DNA of 64,000 nt from Stakelama pacifica (GCF_004361835.1 NZ_SNWD01000004.1:124001-188000), one strand, 5' to 3'; positions 24,814-36,316 are shown, numbered from the stretch's first letter. A program made the numbers and translations. Notes: generated by a model from the letters alone, not told the origin.

Positions 24814-26595
24814 ATGCGTCAGTTCGAACATTTCCCCAATCTCGTCACCATGTTCTTCACGCGGGCGCGGGAGAAAGGCGACGCCCCCTTCCTGTCGCAC
24901 AAGGCGGACGGCGTGTGGCATTCGATCAGCTGGGCAGAGGCAGCGCGGCAGGTCGCTTCGCTCGCCGCCGGGCTACGCGCGGCGGGGCTGGTTCCCGGCG
25001 ACCGGGTGATGCTGGTGAGCGAAAACCGGCCCGAATGGTGCATCTCCGACCTTGCCATCATGGCGGCGGGGTGCGTCACGGTACCGACCTACACCACCAA
25101 TACCGAACGCGACCACCTGCACATCATCGAAAATTCGGAAAGCCGCGCGATCATCGTGTCGAACGCGAAGCTTGCCCAGACGTTGCTCCCCGCCGCGCTG
25201 CGCTCCGGTGTGCCCGATGTGGTGATCGGCATCGAACCGATGCGCGTGGGTCAGCCGGGGCGCATGGCCTTTTACGACTGGAACACGCTGATCGCGAACC
25301 ATCCGACCGAACCGGCGGTGATCGAGCAGCAGGCGAATTTCGGGCGCGGCGACCTTGCCTGCATCATCTATACCAGCGGCACGGGCGGGGCCCCGCGCGG
25401 CGTTATGCAGCATCATGGCGCGATCCTGCACAATGTCGCAGGCGCCACCGCGATCATTTCGGAGGATTTCGGGTGGGAGGACGAGGTTTTCCTGTCCTTC
25501 CTCCCGCTTTCCCACGCCTATGAACATACCGGCGGGCAATTCTTCCCGATCGGGCTGGGCGCGCAGATTTGTTATGCCGAGGGGCTCGACAAGCTGGCAT
25601 CGAATATCGAGGAGGTGCGCCCGACGATCATGGTCGTGGTGCCGCGCCTGTTCGAAGTGCTGCGCACCCGGATTACCAAGGCGATCGAGAAACAGGGCAA
25701 GATGCCCAAATATCTGCTCGAACGCGCCGCAGCGATCGGGGCAAAAAAGCGCCCCTCGCTGCTCGACCAGCCGATGCGCATGGTGCTGAAAGCGACGCTG
25801 GTGCCTAAGGTGCAGGCGAAGTTCGGCGGGCGGATCAAGGCGATGGTATCGGGCGGTGCGCCGATGAATCCGGAGGTGGGGAGCTTTTTTCAGGCGCTGG
25901 GGCTGACGCTGCTGCAGGGCTATGGCCAGACCGAGGCAGCTCCGATCATCGCCTGCAACCGGCCGAAGGTCGGGCTGGCGATGGAAACGGTCGGCCCGCC
26001 CATGGACGATACCGAGGTGCGGATCGCCGAGGATGGCGAGATTCTGGTGCGCGGCGAACTCGTCATGCACGGCTATTGGCGCAACGAGGCGGAGACGCGC
26101 CGGGTGCTGAAGGACGGATGGCTGCACACCGGCGATATCGGGGTGATCGACGCCAAAGGGCGGATCAAGATCACCGATCGCAAGAAAGACATTATCGTCA
26201 ATGACAAGGGCGATAATGTCGCCCCGCAAAAGGTGGAGGGGATGCTGACGCTGCAACCCGAGATCGGTCAGGCGATGATCGCTGGCGACCGGCGGCCCTA
26301 TATGGTCGCGGTGCTGGTTCCCGATGCCGAATGGACCGCCGAATGGTGCGCCGCGCAGCAGGACAAGTGCGATCCGGCCACGGTTGCCGAAAACCCTGCT
26401 TATCGCGCGGCGCTGGGTCAGGCGGTCGACCGGGTGAACAAGGGGCTGTCAGTCACCGAACGCGTCCGCCGCTTCATCCTTGCCGACGAAGGCTTCACGA
26501 TCGAGAACAAGCAGCTAACCCCGTCGCTGAAAATCCGACGCCATGTCCTGAACGAGGTGTATGGCGAGCGGCTCAGCGCGCTGTATCGGGGGTGA
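24814..26595 (+). CDS. Long-chain acyl-CoA synthetase (AMP-forming)
   Basis: Activates a fatty acid to acyl-CoA through an acyl-adenylate. 593 aa. Seen: the P-loop IIYTSGTGGAPRGVM, LSHAYEHTGGQFFPI, LLQGYGQTEAAPII, the adenylate-binding HTGDIGVIDAKGRIKITDRKKDIIV, and a C-terminal PSLKIRRHVLNE with the catalytic Lys. ATG 24814 is preferred over GTG 24808 because the AGGAG site overlaps the GTG. The long insert between motifs (LDKLASNIEEVRPTIMVVVPRLFEVL) is typical of long-chain FadD15-like enzymes. No operon partner is seen downstream; the acyl-CoA dehydrogenase is about 23 kb away. Confidence 0.92.
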   Translation: MRQFEHFPNLVTMFFTRAREKGDAPFLSHKADGVWHSISWAEAARQVASLAAGLRAAGLVPGDRVMLVSENRPEWCISDLAIMAAGCVTVPTYTTNTERDHLHIIENSESRAIIVSNAKLAQTLLPAALRSGVPDVVIGIEPMRVGQPGRMAFYDWNTLIANHPTEPAVIEQQANFGRGDLACIIYTSGTGGAPRGVMQHHGAILHNVAGATAIISEDFGWEDEVFLSFLPLSHAYEHTGGQFFPIGLGAQICYAEGLDKLASNIEEVRPTIMVVVPRLFEVLRTRITKAIEKQGKMPKYLLERAAAIGAKKRPSLLDQPMRMVLKATLVPKVQAKFGGRIKAMVSGGAPMNPEVGSFFQALGLTLLQGYGQTEAAPIIACNRPKVGLAMETVGPPMDDTEVRIAEDGEILVRGELVMHGYWRNEAETRRVLKDGWLHTGDIGVIDAKGRIKITDRKKDIIVNDKGDNVAPQKVEGMLTLQPEIGQAMIAGDRRPYMVAVLVPDAEWTAEWCAAQQDKCDPATVAENPAYRAALGQAVDRVNKGLSVTERVRRFILADEGFTIENKQLTPSLKIRRHVLNEVYGERLSALYRG

Positions 26596-26651
26596 TCCAG
26601 CCACATGTCGGCAGGGCTGACAGCTCAGTAATTGCTTCTGCATACGACATA

Positions 26652-27059
26652 TCAATCATGAAAAACCTCCGGGTCCCGTCCAAATCTTACAAACGTTGGG
26701 AGATTCTTAATTGTAAATCCGTGTCTCATTTTATAAGCTGCCAATGCATCAGAAATCATTTTCTTTTCTTGGTCGTCGCTCGGAATGCCTGCAAAAACGG
26801 CCCAGACTACGGCTTCATTGATACCAAGCGTCTTTTTTTCGCGCTCTGTCAAGTCAACCATTGATGCGGAAAACGCGATGGAAGTATTTTTCCCTTCAAT
26901 GCGAAAGTCTACATATTCGCCCATAGCCCGCTCCTTTGAAAAAAGCTCGAGCTCAGAATCTGGATCTAAAGTATGACGAGATATCTCGTTCGGTTTATCT
27001 GGATTAACAATTTTATAAGCATCCCAAGTCATTCTAGAATACTCCGAACGATCAATCAT
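26652..27059 (-). CDS. Hypothetical protein, AT-richer orphan
   Basis: A 135-aa soluble protein with no signal peptide or membrane helix, in a stretch visibly poorer in G+C than its surroundings and with A/T-ending codons. Features: acidic middle (HTLDPDSELELFSKERAMGEYVDF), a strand-rich part (RIEGKNTSIAFSASMVDL) and a helical C-terminus (DALAAYKMRHGFTI). ATG 27059 is given; ATG 27032, with GGAG 9 nt upstream, may be the real start. I recognise no family. Likely acquired by transfer; neighbours on both sides are native. Confidence 0.65.
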   Translation of the reverse strand: MIDRSEYSRMTWDAYKIVNPDKPNEISRHTLDPDSELELFSKERAMGEYVDFRIEGKNTSIAFSASMVDLTEREKKTLGINEAVVWAVFAGIPSDDQEKKMISDALAAYKMRHGFTIKNLPTFVRFGRDPEVFHD

Positions 27060-27081
27060 CAATTACCAGATTGAATTTTTC

Positions 27082-27474
27082 TTAGTTTTTCAAGTCGAGC
27101 TTCGGCTTCTGCCAGACCGGGAAAGCTCGGCGCATCCCCACCTGCACAATCTGCCCGCGCTCATTACCGATACCCGACACATGTACCAGCACAGGCCCAC
27201 CGCTCTCGCTTGCGGTCAGCCGATACAGCGTACGGGCCTTATCCAGATCGCTCTCCACGCCGCGCCCTTCTTCGAACGCGATGCCCAGATCGAGCTGCGC
27301 CTGTTTGTCCCAAGTGAGCGAGCGACGCGCGAGGGCGGCAACTTCCGGCGATGTTTGCGACGCATCGAAGGGCACGCCCATATAGCTGTGGATCAGATGG
27401 TCGCGGATCATCGCGCCGCATCCGGCCAGCGCCAATGCGGGCGCAAGCAACGCGCGCCGTGCGAGCCGGTTCAT
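27082..27474 (-). CDS. Sel1-repeat-like lipoprotein
   Basis: A 130-aa predicted lipoprotein: MNRLARRALLAPALALAGCGAM has a charged start, hydrophobic core and lipobox LAGC, so the Cys would be lipidated. The body has one Sel1/TPR-like unit (KQAQLDLGIAFEEGRGVESDLDKARTLYRLTA), whose A-x2-x-LG...G-G-V...D-x2-KA-x3-Y pattern is characteristic, followed by a small beta-rich end. ATG 27474 is selected by the signal; the open frame further upstream is not used. Function unknown; single Sel1 units usually mediate protein contacts. Confidence 0.78.
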   Translation of the reverse strand: MNRLARRALLAPALALAGCGAMIRDHLIHSYMGVPFDASQTSPEVAALARRSLTWDKQAQLDLGIAFEEGRGVESDLDKARTLYRLTASESGGPVLVHVSGIGNERGQIVQVGMRRAFPVWQKPKLDLKN

Positions 27475-27721
27475 GGCACCAAAAACCGCATATCGTTCCG
27501 CCCCCACGGCCCACACCTGCGGCCTTCCCCAAAGCCCGCCGGTCCGCCGCGCATTCTGGCCGATATCGCACGTTCCGACAATCTCTGATCGCAGTCCCGC
27601 GTGCGAATGCTGCCGCACCCTCGTCACATCCGTCACGGTGCCGCCATGTTTTCGACCAATGCCGTGATTAGGCCCGAAATAACGAAAGAATCGGAAGACA
27701 AGGCGGCATTCGGTACGGGTC

Positions 27722-28534
27722 ATGCGGAGCGGGATCGGCAAACCAGCGGCATATTGGGGCGCGGCTTCGGTCAGCGGCGCTGCGAGCCGTTTGCCCTCGC
27801 GCCCCGACACGCCGCGGCCGCTCATCATCCGGCTGGGCAAGCGGTTGCGCGGGATGTTCGACCGGCTGATCGCCAAATCCTCGCTGGTGCCGAACAAGCC
27901 GGTGCTCGACGTTCGCGACTTCGCTTGGACTGCGACGCTGCGCGCGAACTGGACGGCGATCCGGGACGAAGCGGAGCGGATCGCGCTCGCCGATAATGCC
28001 GCGCCGCCGCTCGCCGCGATCTCGCCCGATCACCGCGCCATTGCGCCGGTCGATATGTGGCGTTCCTTCTTCCTATGGGGCTATGGCTTTGCGATCGAGG
28101 ACAATATCGCGCAATGCCCCGAAACAGCGAAGCTGGTCGCGCAGATCCCGCGACTGAACAGCGCGGTCTTTTCGATCCTCGCCCCCGGCGCGCATATTCC
28201 GCCGCATCGCGGGGTGACCAAGGGGCTGATTACCTGCCATCTCGGCCTGATCGTCCCGCGCGACGGCGATGCGCGGATTCGCATCGGCGACCGCATGCTG
28301 CGCTGGGCCGAGGGTGAGACGCTGATCTTCGACGATACCTATGACCATGAGGTGTGGAACGATACCGGCGGCACGCGGGTGGTGCTGCTGATCCAGTTCG
28401 AACGACCGCTTCGCCAGCCCGGCCGATGGATCGCGGATTTGGTCCTTAAGCTCATCCGCCGCTCGCCCTTCGTGCAGGAACCGCGCGCGAATATTCAGCA
28501 CTGGAATGCGGCGCTGAAATGTCTAGACATATGA
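27722..28534 (+). CDS. Aspartyl/asparaginyl beta-hydroxylase-family dioxygenase (LpxO-like)
   Basis: Fe(II)/2-oxoglutarate dioxygenase of the AspH/LpxO family, 270 aa. Seen: WTATLRANWTAIRDEAERI, the iron His in AHIPPHRGVTKGLITCHLGL, the second His in FDDTYDHEVWNDTGGTRVVLLIQF, and the nearby Arg that binds 2-oxoglutarate. The N-terminal 45 residues are basic with RPLIIRLGKRLRGMF and may anchor at the membrane; the start is uncertain. Salmonella LpxO 2-hydroxylates myristate on lipid A. Sphingomonad glycosphingolipids carry 2-hydroxymyristate on ceramide, so a ceramide acyl hydroxylase is an attractive but unproven role. trmJ begins 1 nt after the stop. Confidence 0.85.
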   Translation: MRSGIGKPAAYWGAASVSGAASRLPSRPDTPRPLIIRLGKRLRGMFDRLIAKSSLVPNKPVLDVRDFAWTATLRANWTAIRDEAERIALADNAAPPLAAISPDHRAIAPVDMWRSFFLWGYGFAIEDNIAQCPETAKLVAQIPRLNSAVFSILAPGAHIPPHRGVTKGLITCHLGLIVPRDGDARIRIGDRMLRWAEGETLIFDDTYDHEVWNDTGGTRVVLLIQFERPLRQPGRWIADLVLKLIRRSPFVQEPRANIQHWNAALKCLDI

Positions 28535-28535
28535 C

Positions 28536-29285
28536 ATGACCAGCAATTCGGGCAGCAGCCCTCTACCAGCGCCGAAACCGGCGATCATTCTCGTTCGCCC
28601 GCAATTGGGCGAAAATATCGGCAAGGCGGCGCGCGCCATGCTGAATTTCGGCCTTACCGAAATGCGGCTCGTATCCCCGCGCGACGGCTGGCCCAACCCC
28701 AATGCCGGGCCTGCGGCGAGCGGTGCCGATCAGGTGCTCGAACAGGCAAAGCTGTTCGACAGCGTTGCGGAAGCAACCGCCGATTGCGCGCATGTCTTCG
28801 CCACCACCGTGCGCAAGCGCGGCGTGACCAAGCCGGTGCTCACCCCCGATGCGGCGGCAAATGCGATCCGCGCCGAGCCGGGCAAATCGGCGATCCTGTT
28901 CGGCCCCGAACGATCGGGGCTGGAAACCGACGATGTCGCGCTCGCCCGCAGCATCATCACCGTACCGATCAATCCCGAATTCGGATCGCTCAATCTCGCG
29001 CAGGCAGTGATTCTGGTGGCGTATGAATGGTCGAAGGCGGAGGGCCTTGCCTCCCCGCCTGCTACCGATCTCGATCCCCCAGCCCCGCAGTCCGAACTGG
29101 AGGGGATGATCGGGCAGCTCGACACGATGCTCGACGCGGCGGGTTACTTCTTCCCGCCCGATCGCACGCCTGCGACGAAGCGGACGCTGCGCACGCTACT
29201 CACCAAACCGGGTTGGACGGCGCAGGAGGTTCGCACGCTGCGCGGCGTGCTGTCGGCACTGGCGGGCAAGAAGCCGAGGAACTGA
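28536..29285 (+). CDS. trmJ: tRNA (cytidine/uridine-2'-O) methyltransferase TrmJ
   Basis: SpoU/TrmD-superfamily (SPOUT) methyltransferase, 249 aa, which 2'-O-methylates position 32 in tRNA. Seen: motif 1 ILVRPQLGENIGKAARAMLNFGL, motif 2 AILFGPERSGLETDDV, motif 3 INPEFGSLNLAQAVILVAYEW, and a helical C-terminal extension (GMIGQLDTMLDAAGYF, TLRTLLTKPGWTAQEVRTLRGVLSAL) that separates TrmJ from TrmL. ATG 28536 sits immediately after the hydroxylase stop. Confidence 0.92.
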   Translation: MTSNSGSSPLPAPKPAIILVRPQLGENIGKAARAMLNFGLTEMRLVSPRDGWPNPNAGPAASGADQVLEQAKLFDSVAEATADCAHVFATTVRKRGVTKPVLTPDAAANAIRAEPGKSAILFGPERSGLETDDVALARSIITVPINPEFGSLNLAQAVILVAYEWSKAEGLASPPATDLDPPAPQSELEGMIGQLDTMLDAAGYFFPPDRTPATKRTLRTLLTKPGWTAQEVRTLRGVLSALAGKKPRN

Positions 29286-29406
29286 TCGCGCGCGTTCGCG
29301 GGAGTGCCCTTGAATCCCGGCGCGCGTGTATTATTCTATTGATACACTTGCACCACGCCCGTTTCGCGCGCAATCTTCGCACACGAAACGGGATACAGGG
29401 ATCAAA

Positions 29407-30612
29407 ATGGCTGGTTCGAACGAGACGATGGATGCGGCACCCGACCTGAAGCTGGAGGCCCCCGATCCGGTGCCGACCGTGCAGCCCGAAAAGGCGGCCG
29501 GGCTGGTCCCGGTCGATGAGGGCACCAAGTCGAAGCTCGACGAGCGGGTCGACAGCTTTATCGACGATCTGCTCGCGCAGGATGTGAACTCCCCCGAATT
29601 CGGCAAGCGGGTCGATCAGATTTCGGCGATGGGCCAGCGCGAGATTCGCGAAGCGGCGGGCCAGTCGAACCGTTTCCTCGACCGGCCGGTCAAGGCAATG
29701 GATCAGGAAAGCGGCGTCGGTTCCGATCTTGCCGAGCTTCGCCGCACGATCGAGGACCTCGACCCCGGCAAACAGGGCGATCTGCTGTCGCGCAAGAAAC
29801 TGTTCGGCATCATCCCGTTCGGCAACAAGCTGCGCAACTATTTCGACCGCTACAGCTCGGCGCAGAGTCATATTGCGGCGATCCTGAAGGCGCTGGCCAG
29901 CGGCAAGGACGAATTGCTGATGGACAATGCCGCGATCGATGTTGAGCGGCAGAATCTATGGGCGGCGATGGGCCGGCTCGAACAGATGATCCATATTTCG
30001 AAGGAAATGGACCGCAAGCTGGAGGCAAAGGCCGAAGAGCTTGACTATAGCGACCCGGCCAAGGCGAAGGCGGTGCGCGAAACCGCGCTTTTCTATGTGC
30101 GTCAGCGTACGCAGGATCTGCTCACCCAGATGGCGGTGACGGTGCAGGGCTATCTCGCGCTCGATCTGGTCAAGAAAAACAATGTCGAGCTGGTAAAGGG
30201 CGTTGATCGCGCCTCGACCACCACCGTCGCCGCGCTGCGTACTGCGGTTACGGTGGCGCAGGCGATGACCAATCAGCGGCTGGTGCTGGAACAGATTACC
30301 CAGCTCAACACCACCACCGCGAACATCATCGATTCGACCGGCAAGCTGCTCAAAGAAAACACCGCCCGCATCCATGAACAGGCGGCGGCATCGACCGTGC
30401 CGGTCGAAACGCTGCAACGCGCGTTCCAGAATATCTATGACACGATGGATGCGATCGACACCTTCAAGCTGAAGGCGCTCGATTCGATGAAATCGACCGT
30501 GACGGTGCTGTCGAATGAGGTCGAGAAATCGAAAGGCTATATCGCGCGTGCCGAGGGGGCGGCGCAAAATGGTGGTGAGGCCGCCGAACCGTTCAAGCTC
30601 GAATCGCTGTAG
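29407..30612 (+). CDS. Toxic anion resistance protein, TelA family
   Basis: A 401-aa soluble, mostly alpha-helical protein of the TelA (PF05816) family. Seen: GMGQRE-like ISAMGQREIREAAGQSNRFLDRP, a central LFGIIPFGNKLRNYFDRYSSAQSHIAAILKAL which is the family hallmark, LLMDNAAIDVERQNLWAAMG, and a long coiled-coil C-terminal half (TVAALRTAVTVAQAMTNQRLVLEQI). ATG 29407 follows CAGGGATCAAA. The name reflects tellurite phenotypes in other bacteria; the molecular role is unclear and may concern envelope stress. Followed 9 nt later by its usual kind of partner, a two-helix membrane protein. Confidence 0.9.
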   Translation: MAGSNETMDAAPDLKLEAPDPVPTVQPEKAAGLVPVDEGTKSKLDERVDSFIDDLLAQDVNSPEFGKRVDQISAMGQREIREAAGQSNRFLDRPVKAMDQESGVGSDLAELRRTIEDLDPGKQGDLLSRKKLFGIIPFGNKLRNYFDRYSSAQSHIAAILKALASGKDELLMDNAAIDVERQNLWAAMGRLEQMIHISKEMDRKLEAKAEELDYSDPAKAKAVRETALFYVRQRTQDLLTQMAVTVQGYLALDLVKKNNVELVKGVDRASTTTVAALRTAVTVAQAMTNQRLVLEQITQLNTTTANIIDSTGKLLKENTARIHEQAAASTVPVETLQRAFQNIYDTMDAIDTFKLKALDSMKSTVTVLSNEVEKSKGYIARAEGAAQNGGEAAEPFKLESL

Positions 30613-30621
30613 GACGACGCC

Positions 30622-31335
30622 ATGATGCAAACCGAAGTGGATCGCCAGATCGCCCGGTCGAGCGAATATCTCGACCGCACGCGCGAACGCTATGCTTCGG
30701 TGCGCGACCGGGCGAAGCGGCGGCGCGAGGGCGAAATTCTTCGCCGGGTGGGTCGGATTGCCGCGGCGGATGTCGCGATCCTGATCGGTGCGCTGGTCGT
30801 CGGATGGGTTTCACCAATCGGCATGGGCGGTGCGATACTGGTCATGGCGCTGCTGATCGCGGCGACGCTGTTCCTGGCGATTTTCCCGCGCCCCCGGCCG
30901 ATCAGTGTCGAACGACTGCACGAGGTGCCGCTGCGCGCCCTGCCGCTGCAAACCGAACAATGGCTGGAGGGGCAACGGCTCGCCCTCCCCGCCCCGGCCC
31001 GCACGCTGGCCGACACGATCGGGATGAAGCTGGAAACGCTCGCTCCGCAACTGGCGACGCTCGACGAAAACGAACCGGCGGCGGCGGAAATCCGCAAGCT
31101 GGTGGGTGAGCAGCTGCCCGAGCTGGTGCGCGGCTATCAGCGCGTTCCCGAACCGCTGCGCCGCGAACCGCGCAACGGTCGCACTCCCGACGAGCAACTG
31201 GTCGACGGGCTGAAAGTGATCGAGGAAGAGATCGGGCAGATGTCGGCGCAGCTGGCGCAAGGCGATCTGGATTTGCTCGCAACGCGCGGACGTTATTTGC
31301 AAATCCGCTATCGCGACGACGAAATCAGCGGATGA
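30622..31335 (+). CDS. XpaC-like membrane protein paired with TelA
   Basis: A 237-aa protein with an Arg-rich N-terminus (SSEYLDRTRERYASVRDRAKRRREGEILRRVGR), two close transmembrane helices (AAADVAILIGALVVGWV and GGAILVMALLIAATLFLAIF, about residues 48-88), and a helical cytoplasmic domain. Position directly behind telA (9-nt gap) and the two-helix layout match the XpaC-type proteins that accompany TelA in many bacteria. Probably a membrane anchor or partner for the TelA protein. I am unsure of the family assignment but confident that it is a gene. Confidence 0.75.
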   Translation: MMQTEVDRQIARSSEYLDRTRERYASVRDRAKRRREGEILRRVGRIAAADVAILIGALVVGWVSPIGMGGAILVMALLIAATLFLAIFPRPRPISVERLHEVPLRALPLQTEQWLEGQRLALPAPARTLADTIGMKLETLAPQLATLDENEPAAAEIRKLVGEQLPELVRGYQRVPEPLRREPRNGRTPDEQLVDGLKVIEEEIGQMSAQLAQGDLDLLATRGRYLQIRYRDDEISG

Positions 31336-31374
31336 AGAGATGCCGGGGCACAGGACGGGACCCTCGCTTACAAA

Positions 31375-31932
31375 TCAGGACTGCATGAACACGCCGCAGG
31401 CGATCCGGCTTCCGCTATTGCCGGAAGGATCGGTCTTCAGATCATCGGCGCCTGAGTGAATGACGATCGCCGCGCCGTCGGCATCCATCATCTGCGCATA
31501 GCGTCCCGCCGGGAGTGTGATCGCCATCGACGCTTGACCATTGGTGCCGACGATCAGGTTCGGCATATCGCCGCCATGCGGGCCCTGCGGATCGCGGACG
31601 CCGTGATGGCTGTTCGTGGGATTCCAATGCGCTCCGGCCGAGGTGAAATCGGGCGGCGTACATTGACCCACGCTATGGATATGCGCGCCATGCGGGCCGG
31701 GCGGAAGGCCACGCGCATCGATCGAAATGCGAACGCGTCCATCGGCAAGCGCGGTTGCGGTCGCCGTGCCCGCATCGCTGCCGTCCGCCATCCGCATATC
31801 GGCGACCGCGCGCTGGCCCGCGCCGTCGGATATCGCGCTGCCGCCCATCATCGTAGAGCTGCACCCCGCAGCGGTCATCGCCAGAAATGCGCCGACCATC
31901 AGGCCGCGCCCGGCGGTTGACAGATCAACCAT
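31375..31932 (-). CDS. sodC: Superoxide dismutase [Cu-Zn], lipoprotein form
   Basis: Periplasmic copper-zinc superoxide dismutase of 185 aa. The N-terminus has a signal ending in the lipobox TAAGC, so the enzyme is probably membrane-tethered. Metal ligands are visible: GPHGAHIHSVGQC (Cu His pair and first disulfide Cys), GAHWNPTNSHHG, DPQGPHGGDMPNL (Zn His/Asp), AIVIHSGADD, and the closing GSRIACGVF with the second disulfide Cys. ATG 31932 has an AGGAGGAAA site. It is divergent from mtnP. Confidence 0.95.
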   Translation of the reverse strand: MVDLSTAGRGLMVGAFLAMTAAGCSSTMMGGSAISDGAGQRAVADMRMADGSDAGTATATALADGRVRISIDARGLPPGPHGAHIHSVGQCTPPDFTSAGAHWNPTNSHHGVRDPQGPHGGDMPNLIVGTNGQASMAITLPAGRYAQMMDADGAAIVIHSGADDLKTDPSGNSGSRIACGVFMQS

Positions 31933-32098
31933 GGCTTTCCTCCTGTTTCGCAACCAATGAACGACAAGTCGGGCGGTTCCCGCGCCGAACCGACTTGCTT
32001 TCAGAAAAAGCTTGTCGAGTCAGAGACTTCCGCACTGCTTGCCAGAAGCGTCGCACCGCGTGCATGAAGGGGTGGATATTATGGAAAAAGGACACGGA

Positions 32099-32962
32099 AT
32101 GACCGGCTGGACGATCGGAATCATCGGTGGGTCGGGTCTATATGATGTCGAGGGGATCGAGGGGGGCGAATGGGTATCGGTCGAGAGCCCCTGGGGCGCG
32201 CCGTCCGACCAGTTCTTCACCGGCCGGGTCGGGCATGTCCGCACCGTCTTTCTGCCCCGCCACGGTCGGGGCCACCGGATCGCACCGTCCGAGCTGAACG
32301 CGCGCGCGAATATCGACGGAATGAAGCGGCTGGGCGTGACCGATCTGCTGGCGGTGTCGTCGGTCGGCGGTCTGGTCGAGGAACGCGCGCCGGGCAGCTT
32401 TACCATCGTCGACCAGTTCATTGACCGGACTCGCGGTCGCTTGTCGAGCTTTTTCAGCAGCGGCATGGTCGCGCATGTGTCGATGGCCGAACCGGTTTGC
32501 CCGCGCCTGTCGGACTATGCCGCAAAGGCCGCGCGACAGGCCGGAGCGACGGTGCATGCGGGCGGAACCTATCTGGCGATGGAGGGGCCGCAATTCTCGT
32601 CACGCGCCGAAAGCCAGCTCTATCGGCAATGGGGCTGTCATGTCATCGGCATGACCGCCATGCCCGAGGCGAAGCTCGCACGCGAGGCGGAGCTGCCTTA
32701 CGCGCTGGTCGGAATGGTCACCGATTATGATTGCTGGCGCGCGGAAGAAGCGGCGGTCGATGTGGCGCAGGTGATTGCGCAACTCTCCGCCAATGCCGAA
32801 AAGGCGCGGGCGATGGTGATCGAGCTGCTGCGCGCGCTGCCCGCCGAACGCACGCCCTCGCCGATCGACACCTGCCTCGACGCTGCGCTGATTACCGCGC
32901 CGCCTATGCGCGATCCTGCGCTGCTCGCGAAGCTGGATGCCGTGGCGGGGCGGGTGCTCTGA
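32099..32962 (+). CDS. mtnP: S-methyl-5'-thioadenosine phosphorylase
   Basis: Phosphorolyses methylthioadenosine to adenine and methylthioribose-1-phosphate in methionine salvage. 287 aa. Seen: IGIIGGSGLYDVEG (phosphate loop), FLPRHGRGHRIAPSELNARANI, AVSSVGGLVEE, YLAMEGPQFSSRAES, HVIGMTAMPEAKLAREAELPYA and VTDYDCWR. ATG 32099 with AAAGGA 6 nt upstream is preferred; ATG 32081 would add MEKGHG. Other purine phosphorylases share the fold, but the MTAN-specific motifs favour MtnP. Confidence 0.93.
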   Translation: MTGWTIGIIGGSGLYDVEGIEGGEWVSVESPWGAPSDQFFTGRVGHVRTVFLPRHGRGHRIAPSELNARANIDGMKRLGVTDLLAVSSVGGLVEERAPGSFTIVDQFIDRTRGRLSSFFSSGMVAHVSMAEPVCPRLSDYAAKAARQAGATVHAGGTYLAMEGPQFSSRAESQLYRQWGCHVIGMTAMPEAKLAREAELPYALVGMVTDYDCWRAEEAAVDVAQVIAQLSANAEKARAMVIELLRALPAERTPSPIDTCLDAALITAPPMRDPALLAKLDAVAGRVL

Positions 32963-32989
32963 AACAGCGCCCCTGCCCCGCCGCAGGGA

Positions 32990-33406
32990 TCAGTTCGCGG
33001 CCTTCCAATGCTGCGTCTTGCAGAAGATCGCCACGCAGCCCTTCACGGTGAGCTTACCGTTTTCGCGTTGCAGGACCGAACGATAGGTCTTGCCGCTTTG
33101 CGGGTCGTAGATCTCGCCGCGCCAGACATCGCCATCGGGGGTGAAGCCGGTGAGGATCGTCAGCCCTTCGATCGGGCGATCGCGCAATTTGGGGTCGGGA
33201 TTTTCGACATCGGTGGTCGGGCGCTTGGGGTCGTGCTTCAGCACCTTAATGATTTTCCCGCACACGGTATTGCCGCACTGGCCGATCTGGACCAGCGCTT
33301 TGCCGCCTTCGGAAATCCATTTGCCGGCAATCGGCTGAGGTGCGGCGAGCGCGGGGGAAGCCAGCGCGAGCGCAGCCCCGGCGGCGAAAATTTTCGAAAT
33401 ATGCAT
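32990..33406 (-). CDS. DUF2147 secreted protein
   Basis: A 138-aa exported protein. Signal peptide MHISKIFAAGAALALASPALA with cleavage before APQ. The mature part has the DUF2147 pattern: IAGKWISEGGKALVQIGQCGNTVCGKIIKVL, then GLTILTGFTPDGDVWRGEIYDPQSGKTYRSVLQRENGKLTVKGCVAIFCKTQHW, with four Cys able to form two disulfides. ATG 33406 has GGAGAGGTGCCTG upstream. Family function is unknown; the fold is lipocalin-like by strand pattern. It is convergent with mtnP and followed upstream by acnA on the same strand. Confidence 0.9.
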   Translation of the reverse strand: MHISKIFAAGAALALASPALAAPQPIAGKWISEGGKALVQIGQCGNTVCGKIIKVLKHDPKRPTTDVENPDPKLRDRPIEGLTILTGFTPDGDVWRGEIYDPQSGKTYRSVLQRENGKLTVKGCVAIFCKTQHWKAAN

Positions 33407-33488
33407 CAGGCACCTCTCCATAAAAACAGCTCGCTGGCGGGGCGGTGCCGGATTTTTCCGTGTCGCCGCCCTGCCGGTCGAAACCCGC

Positions 33489-36161
<2,673 letters not shown>

Positions 36162-36278
36162 AAATGGTCTTCCCTTCCCTAGTCTTTGCCGGGCCAACGC
36201 GGCGGGGAGGCGGAAGGGTCCGCACGGGCGCGTCAGCACGATGCAAGCGAATGCGAGATTCGACAGGCGCCTTAGCAA

Positions 36279-36316
36279 GGGGGCGGGGTTTGGGGAAGGG
36301 GATGGGGGGCGGGGGG
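36279..36316 (+). other. G-tract block able to form a G-quadruplex
   Basis: Six runs of four to six G separated by 1-3 nt (GGGGGCGGGGTTTGGGG, then GGGG, GGGGGG, GGGGGG) on the plus strand, about 120 nt upstream of acnA on the opposite strand. The pattern meets the usual four-tract quadruplex rule more than once. Confidence 0.7.

Noticed and set aside
29407..31335. Dedicated tellurite-resistance operon
   Set aside because: TelA and its membrane partner alone do not show tellurite resistance; no terZABCDE genes are present and the family name is historical.
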